Origin: Nymphaea colorata | Taxonomy: Eukaryota > Streptophyta > Magnoliopsida > Nymphaeales > Nymphaeaceae | Direction of reading: 5' to 3' | Assembly (NCBI RefSeq): GCF_008831285.2 | Contig: NW_022205238.1 | Coordinates: 12,501-39,399, forward strand | DNA: 26,899 nucleotides | In this document: positions 11,406 to 18,087 of the stretch, one piece after another | How positions within the stretch are numbered: position 1 is the stretch's first letter | Layout: each line of letters starts with the position of its first letter | The notes under the pieces: model-generated | What the model was told of the DNA's origin: nothing | What the model saw: the letters and a program-made list of their open reading frames with translations, nothing else | Databases searched by the model: none | Program-made: the position numbers and the translations under genes

Positions 11406-11415
11406 GACACGTGTC
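11406..11415. promoter_or_regulatory. 10-bp palindromic ACGT-core element in copy A 5' LTR
   Basis: GACACGTGTC, a perfect palindrome with a CACGTG core. It is about 425 bp from the 16-bp G-box, as in the other LTRs. Confidence 0.4.
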
Positions 11416-12398
11416 AAGATGAACGCGTGAGGATCCTTGCGAGTTAGGGTTGACGCGGTGGAGATGGCGAGGAGCTGGAAGGGGAGCGGCGGCTGCGAGA
11501 TTGCTTCCTAATTCGGTGGAGCAGCTGATTGCGAGCTGATCCTGAATCGGGACAGATGGCAGCAGCTGGGACAAGGGCACAGATGGGCGGCTGGATGATG
11601 GACAGATGTCGAAATTAAAGGCTGAGATGAAACGGAGGTGGACTTGCCGGAAATGGCAGATGCGACGGAGGAGGAAGCTCCAATTCGCACCGGCGGCCTG
11701 AGCTAACGCTCGGAACTTAATTGACCGTAATACCCCTTTCAAAATTTTAGTTAAAACACTAGGGAAGAAGGGCAATTCGGTCCCTAACGCCGGAATCAAT
11801 GGCGACCACCGGAATTAGCAGCGATGGCCGGATTCAAACAATTTTCCGGCGAGATTCTATCTCGAGATCCAGCCGACGGAACTCGCCCCTTTTTGATATT
11901 TAGAAAGCTCTTTTCTGGGCGATTCACGGGGATCACTCCTCTTCTTCAGATCTCGACCAGAGAGCGAGATTTCTTAACTTTTGAGCCTCTGGTCCGACAG
12001 ATCAAAAGGGAGAACAGGCCGCTAGAAATTGTAATTTTCTTATCGATTTGTCTTTCTAATCCGGCCAACTGCCTACTAGGGATCAAACGTCTGATTTCAA
12101 TCCCGCGACGCGATCTGCAATTTCTGATTAGAACAGAAAACGCCCAAATTCTGATTCCCCTCTTCGGGTATGCCGAGGGAGGAACCGAGAGAAGACGCCC
12201 TGTGTTCTAAGGCAGAATGCAGCAATCGGGCAGCGAGAGAGAGATCGAAATTCGTCTCCTCTTCGGTGTCGAATTGAAGCCGGCGGTAGATCCGTCGCCT
12301 TCAATCTTCCCTATGCTGGAATCGGCCTCACAGTACCCTCGTGATCAGGGCAAAGGCACCGATTTCAGAACTTTGAAAAAGCTCGAAAGGGGGTACTT

Positions 12399-12400
12399 AC
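12399..12400 (-). other. Possible 5' splice donor in copy A 5' LTR
   Basis: Element-sense CACGTAAGTACC resembles a strong plant 5' splice site (GTAAGT). It lies about 270 bp downstream of the TATA-like site and after a CT-rich, 5'UTR-like stretch. I could not identify a partner acceptor. Use is speculative. Confidence 0.2.
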
Positions 12401-12668
12401 GTGACAAGGGAGGGATCGCCGCCGGTGGTGGAGATCCGCCGATGCCTTCTTCCTTATGCCTATGTCTCGGACGGCGGCTCTTCAAGGAATTTCTGGATTC
12501 GGAAGCGTCGTGGAGGTAGAGGACGCGAGGAGGGAGAAGACGCCTGGTTCTCGGGTTGAACAAGGTGGGAGACGAGAGGGGAGAAGCCTCGTGCGAGGAG
12601 AGAGAGAGTGCCACACCAAATACCAATCTTTGATTAATTTTTCGATCCTTTCTACATTGAGTTTACAG

Positions 12669-12676
12669 AATATATA
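12669..12676 (-). promoter_or_regulatory. TATA-like site in copy A 5' LTR
   Basis: Element-sense TATATATT about 600 bp into the LTR is followed by an A-rich stretch and then a CT repeat typical of plant transcription starts. If used, U3 would be about 0.63 kb and R-U5 over 3 kb. A second candidate, TATTTA, lies near the opposite end of the LTR, so the start site is unresolved. Confidence 0.3.
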
Positions 12677-12982
12677 CTAAACATAATGCGAGCCCTAATT
12701 ACATGTTAACCTAGCTCGCTACTTAGTCTAATGTCAAAAATGCGCAAGGCACAACCCGCCTTGCTAGGTCTCTACTACAAAACTTGACGTCGACATGAAA
12801 TAGATGACGCAACCTAAACCGGGCCTAGCGCCCAACTCAAAAATCGAAAGCTAAAGTCCCTAAGTCTTGTGGACTTAGGGCGGGGACCTCGTGTGGGTTA
12901 CCGCCCACACTTCGGAAATTCGAGCATGGGTCAAGTCCGATTGGCTCGGACCTGAACCTAAGCCTCTCGGCTTTAGATAGGC

Positions 12983-13276
12983 TCAAGCGTTCGGGGAATT
13001 TGGACTCACGCTCGGATTAACCTGATCAAGCTCGGTGAGCCTCGCAATAGGTTCTAGAACGTCTTGAGTTCCACCTGGTTTGAGCACTCTTTCGGACCTA
13101 GTTGCTCCTCCCACGCCGCCCGCTGCAACTGGCTCGAGTGCTGACTTAGCCTCGCTTGGACTTTCTTCGTGCTGCCTTAGCGCCTGTGTCCACAAATCCG
13201 AGGCCTTTCGTCTTGACCGACTGGTTTCGGCCTGATCACGCCGAGTTGGGTCTGGACCTACAAGTTGGTCCGTAAC
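12983..13276 (-). pseudogene. Orphan copy of gag-pol C-terminal tail in copy A 5' LTR
   Basis: This 97-codon segment plus stop is the same as residues 1628-1724 of the polyprotein, because that part of the gene lies inside the LTR and is copied into both LTRs at integration. It has no link to gag-pol here. The frame stays open into the flank up to an ATG at 13370-13372, giving a chance 129-codon frame with no recognisable product. Confidence 0.85.
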
Positions 13277-13277
13277 A

Positions 13278-13444
13278 GTTCCTTCCTGCTGGCCTCGGCC
13301 TGCAGTGCTCGCTGTTCCCGACAGCGCCTGCGGTGTCCTTTGGGACCGGATCAGGTACACAAGTGGATTCACGAATGGTCTGGAACATTTATGGTAGACT
13401 AGGTGATTTTCGCGTTAGCCCCTTTTACCCGGGAGCGATCGCCC
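13278..13444. other. Non-element flank of copy A
   Basis: The sequence outside the copy A 5' LTR resembles neither the LTR nor the internal region. It contains a small hairpin (CGCTGT 13310-13315 with ACAGCG 13321-13326) and the left arm of a 9-bp inverted repeat. No gene is recognisable. It is the only plausible host or neighbouring DNA of any length in the window. Confidence 0.5.
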
Positions 13445-13453
13445 AAATCACCT
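13401..13453. repeat. 9-bp perfect inverted repeat at the symmetry centre
   Basis: AGGTGATTT (13401-13409) and AAATCACCT (13445-13453) flank a 35-base loop. The midpoint, 13427, is about 12 bp from the symmetry axis of the two element copies (13414.5). It probably marks the turning point of the inverted duplication. Confidence 0.6.
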
Positions 13454-14005
13454 GCGTAGGAGATTGATGCTCGGTTTGACGGATCCCCGTTGCCTTTGCT
13501 GTTTGCTTCTTGCTTGTTTATCGGTTGTTCCACGACGGTTCGGTTTGATCGAGAATCTATTCGCGTTCAACATTATGCGCTCCAGTTCCGCTTGTCCGCA
13601 TGGCTATGCGGCGTGAAGGCGACCGTTGGAAGCGCCTGATGTCTTGGCGCATGAGTGCGTTGGCTGCGTCTCCATCGGCGTCATGGCTGTTTGGTTGCAT
13701 GAACCGTTTGGGTGATGTGCTTGTATATTGGTGTGGTGACGCAAGTTGTTTGCCCTACGTTGGTCTCTGTATTGCTGCCGCTTGGTGGAACGCCGTCTGT
13801 TAAGGACATTACGCAGCCATCCGCATGGTGTGCGAGGCTTGGCGTGCGGCTTTTGGCCTCTCAGCTTTTGTGCTGATCGTTGGTTATTCTGTCGTTACGT
13901 CGGCTTATGGATTCTCAGTACGTTTCGGCGCCGGTGGGCAGTTTAATGCTGTCTTCCTAAACGTCGTCCGCAGTGATGTCAAAACGAAACTGCTATGATT
14001 TGAGT
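13445..14005. other. Degraded mirror of the flank and LTR start (probable low-accuracy sequence)
   Basis: This stretch should hold the copy B flank and the first 440 or so bases of its 5' LTR, and instead looks like unrelated A-poor sequence (6 A in the 60 bases 13454-13513). Weak anchors stay on the mirror diagonal with copy A: 13481-13492 with 13360-13370, 13784-13791 with 13068-13075, 13914-13928 with 12910-12924, 13934-13945 with 12898-12908. Homology then becomes clear at 14006 with a cluster of small deletions. I read it as a miscalled or heavily mutated reverse complement of about 12830-13409. Short open frames in it (for example 13600-13803) look like chance. Confidence 0.5.
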
Positions 14006-14156
14006 GGGCTAGCCCGGTTTAGGTTGCGTCATCTATTCATGTCGACGTCAAGTTTTGTAGTAGAGACCTAGCAAGCGGGTTGTCCTTGCGCATTTTTGAC
14101 ATTAGACTAAGTAGCGAGCTAGGTTAACATGTAATTAGGGCTCGCATTATGTTTAG

Positions 14157-14164
14157 TATATATT
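14157..14164 (+). promoter_or_regulatory. TATA-like site in copy B 5' LTR
   Basis: TATATATT is followed by an A-rich stretch and a CT repeat near 14222. Candidate core promoter of the element; the alternative is TATTTA at 17126-17131. Confidence 0.3.
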
Positions 14165-14428
14165 CTGTAAACTCAATGTAGAAAGGATCGAAAAATTAAT
14201 CAAAGATTGGTATTTGGTGTGGCACTCTCTCTCTCCTCGCACGAGGCTTCTCCCCTCTCGTCTCCCACCTTGTTCAACCCGAGAACCAGGCGTCTTCTCC
14301 CTCCTCGCGTCCTCTACCTCCACGACGCTTCCGAATCCAGAAATTCCTTGAAGAGCCGCCGTCCGAGACAGCTAAGGAAGAAGGCATCGGCGGATCTCCA
14401 CCACCGGCGGCGATCCCTCCCTTGTCAC

Positions 14429-14430
14429 GT
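14429..14430 (+). other. Possible 5' splice donor in copy B 5' LTR
   Basis: GT within CACGTAAGTACC matches the plant donor consensus and lies downstream of the TATA-like site. It could define an intron in a very long LTR-encoded leader. No acceptor was identified. Confidence 0.2.
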
Positions 14431-15413
14431 AAGTACCCCCTTTCGAGCTTTTTCAAAGTTCTGAAATCGGTGCCTTTGCCCTGATCACGAGGGTACTGTG
14501 AGGCCGATTCCAGCATAGGGAAGATTGAAGGCGACGGATCTACCGCCGGCTTCAATTCGACACCGAAGAGGAGACGAATTTCGATCTCTCTCTCGCTGCC
14601 CGATTGCTGCATTCTGCCTTAGAACACAGGGCGTCTTCTCTCGGTTCCTCCCTCGGCATACCCGAAGAGGGGAATCAGAATTTGGGCGTTTTCTGTTCTA
14701 ATCAGAAATTGCAGATCGCGTCGCGGGATTGAAATCAGACGTTTGATCCCTAGTAGGCAGTTGGCCGGATTAGAAAGACAAATCGATAAGAAAATTACAA
14801 TTTCTAGCGGCCTGTTCTCCCTTTTGATCTGTCGGACCAGAGGCTCAAAAGTTAAGAAATCTCGCTCTCTGGTCGAGATCTGAAGAAGAGGAGTGATCCC
14901 CGTGAATCGCCCAGAAAAGAGCTTTCTAAATATCAAAAAGGGGCGAGTTCCGTCGGCTGGATCTCGAGATAGAATCTCGCCGGAAAATTGTTTGAATCCG
15001 GCCATCGCTGCTAATTCCGGTGGTCGCCATTGATTCCGGCGTTAGGGACCGAATTGCCCTTCTTCCCTAGTGTTTTAACTAAAATTTTGAAAGGGGTATT
15101 ACGGTCAATTAAGTTCCGAGCGTTAGCTCAGGCCGCCGGTGCGAATTGGAGCTTCCTCCTCCGTCGCATCTGCCATTTCCGGCAAGTCCACCTCCGTTTC
15201 ATCTCAGCCTTTAATTTCGACATCTGTCCATCATCCAGCCGCCCATCTGTGCCCTTGTCCCAGCTGCTGCCATCTGTCCCGATTCAGGATCAGCTCGCAA
15301 TCAGCTGCTCCACCGAATTAGGAAGCAATCTCGCAGCCGCCGCTCCCCTTCCAGCTCCTCGCCATCTCCACCGCGTCAACCCTAACTCGCAAGGATCCTC
15401 ACGCGTTCATCTT

Positions 15414-15423
15414 GACACGTGTC
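15414..15423. promoter_or_regulatory. 10-bp palindromic ACGT-core element in copy B 5' LTR
   Basis: GACACGTGTC, a perfect palindrome with a CACGTG core, conserved at this LTR position in all copies. Confidence 0.4.
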
Positions 15424-15847
15424 GCAATCCGAGCCAGCCCTCCGCCACCTCACTCGCCACCTCACCTGCCAGCTACCCACCTTGGTCCCGCATCTCGCCA
15501 CTTGTCCCCCAGCCAGGCCCTGCGAGATCCCCTTTTCCTATTTCCTTGGATCTTTCCTCCTTAGTTTTAGGAAACTCCTCCACCTCGCGCCATCTTACCT
15601 ATTCTTCCTCAGCCGTTTCCTCCTTTCCCTCTTGATCCGATCCGCAGTAATCCTCCACCGTAGATCTGGTCCACGTGTCCCCATCTCAGCCTTAGCCTCA
15701 TCCGAGCTCACACGAGAGCGCCACCTGGCCCTTCGCCCCCAATCTCCTCTCCTTCCTTGTCGCATTTCTCCCTAACCCTTAGGCGAGAATTCGAGCTCCA
15801 TTCCTAAGAGCTAGCGTTCTCTAGCTCTCTCTGTCGTGTCCGTCCGT

Positions 15848-15863
15848 CTTGCCACGTGGCAAG
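15848..15863. promoter_or_regulatory. 16-bp palindromic G-box in copy B 5' LTR
   Basis: Perfect 16-bp palindrome around CACGTG immediately upstream, in element sense, of the W-box cluster. Candidate bZIP/bHLH binding site. Confidence 0.45.
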
Positions 15864-15895
15864 CATCGGTGCATTCCCTGGGTAAGACCAGCCCA

Positions 15896-16280
15896 GTCAA
15901 CCGAACCCACTAGGCAACCTCCTGCACCGAACCCGCACCTAGGCTAAACCTCTACCGAGCCAACCTAGATCGGCATTGACCCTTAGCCTTAGTCAACTAG
16001 GTCAGCTAGTCCACCAAGCCCACTTCGTTGGTAGCCTCCCTTAGCGACTCGAGCCTACCTCGAGTGACCCTTGACCTACTTGACCCGGACCCATTGACTC
16101 GGTCCATTTAGTCAACCACCTAGTTAGTTGAACCTTCCGCACTTGGTCAACTTTGACCAGCACCGTGAGCTTAGGCTCGACCTTAACCTCCCTTACTGAA
16201 CCAACCTATTAGCTAGGTCAACCCGTGACTGAACCTAAACCCTGTTTGACTGAGCCTACCCTGACCCGAACCTGCTTGAC
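15896..16280 (+). promoter_or_regulatory. W-box (TTGACY) cluster in copy B 5' LTR
   Basis: Twelve TTGAC[C/T] sites in 385 bp on both strands, the first at 15896-15900 and the last at 16276-16280. Several are in close pairs, which suits cooperative WRKY binding. Confidence 0.5.
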
Positions 16281-17125
16281 TAGACCTACCACCTAGTAGA
16301 GCCCAACCGAAACCAGCCAACCCAGCCTTAGCTAGGATTAGGTTCAGCCGGCTCGCCGGCCCTTACAACGGCCCCTGCCTCTTCGTCGGCATCCACCGGC
16401 GCCCGTGGCCGAGCCACACTCCGGAGTTAGGCAGGCAGGCGCTGTCGCTGTGACAGCAGCCCCCCTCGGCAGTCCAGGCGGCCCTTCCGGCCCTGTTCCG
16501 TCTTCTTCAGTGCAGCAGCAGCACATCGGCAGCAGACGCCAGGCGACCTCGTCCTGATCGGCGACCCTCGACCAGACAGCAGACGATCGCTCCCGGCATC
16601 CTCGACGGCACGACCGTAGCAGTTCGAGACAGCGTCCTCGTTCCCGGCGCGCGTCTGCCTCTAGGCCCAGCGAGTGTCAGCAGCGGTCTTGGCTCGACGT
16701 TAGCGCTGCTACCGCAGAATTCATCGCGGCAACAGCGCAGCGGCCACCGTAAACGAGCAGCGACCAGACCTCGGCAGTCAACCCGTCCACCAGCGTGCGG
16801 CCTACCTTCAGCGTCTTCAGGCAGCGGTCAGCCCGAGCAGCAGGCTACGTGGAGGCACACCTCAGTCGGTCTTCCTGTTCTGTGAGCTGCAGTGCTCGGG
16901 GGCAGGTCATCACCCCGAGACCTATCCGGCTACGCCAAGGGCGATCCTTGGCCGGTATCGTCTCCTATCCCCCTTGTAGCTTCGGGCGGGATTTGCTTTC
17001 AGTCGTAGGTAGCATATTAGTTTATTTCCAGCATTTCTGTTTTAGCCTTGGCTTCGGCCTAGCTCCCCCGTGAGGTACCTCGAGGGCACTGTGCCCGAGA
17101 CACGACCACAAGGAGCCAGACCCCC

Positions 17126-17131
17126 TATTTA
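17126..17131 (+). promoter_or_regulatory. Alternative TATA-like site near LTR end, copy B
   Basis: TATTTA follows a run of five C and lies about 340 bp before the LTR end. A GGGCAC-T-GTGCCC palindrome is at 17084-17096 just upstream. A start here would give the more usual long U3 with short R-U5. It competes with the TATATATT candidate. Confidence 0.25.
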
Positions 17132-17466
17132 CTTCTGTTGGGTGTGGTTTGTACGTTAGTGTGGTTTGCGTGGTTTGTGAGTGAGATTGAGTGTTCTCTT
17201 GTATCGCTCGCGAATTGTAAAGGCCTCACGACCCTGTTAGTGTTTTTGTAGTAGGCAGACTTAGTTAGGAATATTTGGGACTCGGGTAACCTACAAGTGT
17301 ATCTCCCTACCTATTGGGTTTTGCGCCGGGGTCCTGTCCGGCCGGGTAGATCATTGTGTAATTACCTAGGTTTTTCGGTTTTTAGAATAGGCCTCAAGAA
17401 GGTCCTGGGAAGTTTAGGATCGCATTGGTCGGATTTTCTTAGGCCAACCGGTGTGGACCTAACAAT

Positions 17467-17478
17467 TGGTATCAGAGC
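17467..17478 (+). other. Primer-binding site, initiator tRNA-Met, copy B
   Basis: TGGTATCAGAGC, two bases after the LTR end, complements the 3' end of plant initiator tRNA-Met over 12 nt. Confidence 0.93.
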
Positions 17479-17753
17479 GAATCTTGAGGAACACCGTCGG
17501 TTCGAGCACTTAGACCTACGAGGAAGCTTCATCAACGGCAGTGCAGACGGTCTTCTTTTCGGATTTCCCGAGTGTCAGTGGACTTCTTTTGGTTATCTAG
17601 TCAGTCTATTTTCGGTTATCTAGAGCAGATTTTAGTTTTCTGGAGTCCCCACGACTTCCGTCTTCGTACGTGTTTAAGGCTTTGCTTGCTCACTTTTAGC
17701 AAGTAGGGGGCTGTACATTCCGTGCACCCGAGGGCAGCCGAGCTCCCGGTTCG

Positions 17754-17868
17754 TCACCGAGGCACCAGGAGGGTGCGGTGATTTAGGCTTCTAAAAGCCC
17801 GGCCGTGGGCGAAGTGGGAGTGCCGAGGCGCTTAGGCGAAGCGCGGCACTAGACGGGCCAACCCGTCT
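17754..17868 (+). other. Leader RNA hairpin cluster, copy B (candidate packaging/dimerisation signal)
   Basis: SL1: TCACC 17754-17758 with GGTGA 17777-17781, bulge GAG 17759-17761, GCACC 17762-17766 with GGTGC 17772-17776, loop AGGAG. Small stem: GGCTT 17786-17790 with AAGCC 17795-17799. SL2: AGTGCC 17819-17824 with GGCACT 17845-17850, bulge GAG 17825-17827, GCGCTT 17828-17833 with AAGCGC 17839-17844, loop AGGCG. SL3: AGACGGG 17851-17857 with CCCGTCT 17862-17868, loop CCAA. SL1 and SL2 share bulge and loop type but have different stem sequences, which argues for a selected RNA shape. The function is inferred from its position between PBS and gag. Confidence 0.55.
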
Positions 17869-18087
17869 CCCTTGCCTCTAAACGCGCTACCGGCAGCTAG
17901 GGCAGCGGCAGCGTAGGGCAGTAGGGCAGAGTCAGTCGGCAGATCAGGTCTTCGGGCAGGGATCAGCCAGCAGTTTAGGAGTCGGACAGCGACTTCGCGC
18001 TTGAGAGTGGCAGCGTCAGTTTTTTGGAATTTTAGCTAGGATTTCTTTCTTCGGTAGTTCTTTGACATATAACCGCCCTAAACAATT

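Larger units (their letters stand above)
1..13277 (-). mobile_element. Ty3/Gypsy chromovirus LTR retrotransposon, copy A (nearly complete)
   Basis: Reading on the minus strand the order is 5' LTR (13277 to 9365), PBS, leader, one gag-pol ORF, polypurine tract and 3' LTR (3861 to 1). The LTR begins TGTTA and ends TAACA, a TG..CA terminus within a 5-bp inverted repeat. Only the last 51 bp or so of the 3' LTR fall outside the window, so the target-site duplication cannot be read. The pol order PR-RT-RNaseH-INT-chromodomain places it in the Ty3/Gypsy chromoviruses. RT wording such as VIDELLDEL and the [22 protein letters not shown] block is closest to the Reina lineage as I know it; this clade call is inference. 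The intact ORF and nearly identical LTRs indicate a young and possibly active copy. Confidence 0.95.
9365..13277 (-). repeat. 5' LTR of copy A (complete, 3913 bp)
   Basis: The boundaries are TGTTACGG at 13277 and CCTAACA at 9365, next to the PBS. It matches the 3' LTR of the same copy apart from one 1-bp indel. Position 9372 differs from copy B (element sense T instead of A, eight bases inside the LTR end). At 3.9 kb it is long for an element whose RT looks Reina-like, since that lineage typically has short LTRs as far as I know. Subregions in element sense: coding tail, TATA-like site, CT-rich stretch with a splice-donor-like site, low-complexity Ser/Pro-coding tract, G-boxes, W-box cluster, GC-rich terminal third. 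Confidence 0.95.
14006..17464 (+). repeat. 5' LTR of copy B (recognisable part)
   Basis: Aligns with 23414-26875 of the 3' LTR. The left edge is damaged by deletions relative to the other LTRs: T, GC and G lost around 14006-14012, T near 14036, two G near 14076-14092, and four bases near 14370. From about 14400 on it agrees with the other LTRs. The right end CCTAACA is at 17464, followed by the PBS. The first 440 or so bases, including the gag-pol tail copy, are not readable. Confidence 0.88.
17465..18087 (+). other. 5' leader of copy B (untranslated)
   Basis: The 623 bases between the LTR and the gag ATG contain the PBS, a 10-bp direct repeat GGTTATCTAG at 17591-17600 and 17614-17623, the hairpin cluster, and a GGGCAG-repeated purine-rich stretch at about 17890-17975. 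No protein is supported here. Confidence 0.8.

Noticed and set aside
13410-13444. Sequencing hairpin adapter in the loop of the central inverted repeat
   Set aside because: The 35-base loop does not resemble the SMRTbell adapter as I know it, so an adapter read-through is not shown directly. A fold-back without an adapter remains possible.
13600-13946. Short open frames in the central spacer (for example 13600-13803 and 13746-13946)
   Set aside because: They lie in sequence that appears to be a degraded mirror of the LTR start and flank. The residues are Trp/Cys-rich and look random.
17297-17623. 108-codon sense frame running across the LTR end and PBS
   Set aside because: It crosses the reverse-transcription primer site and shows no domain. 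It could at most act as an upstream ORF.
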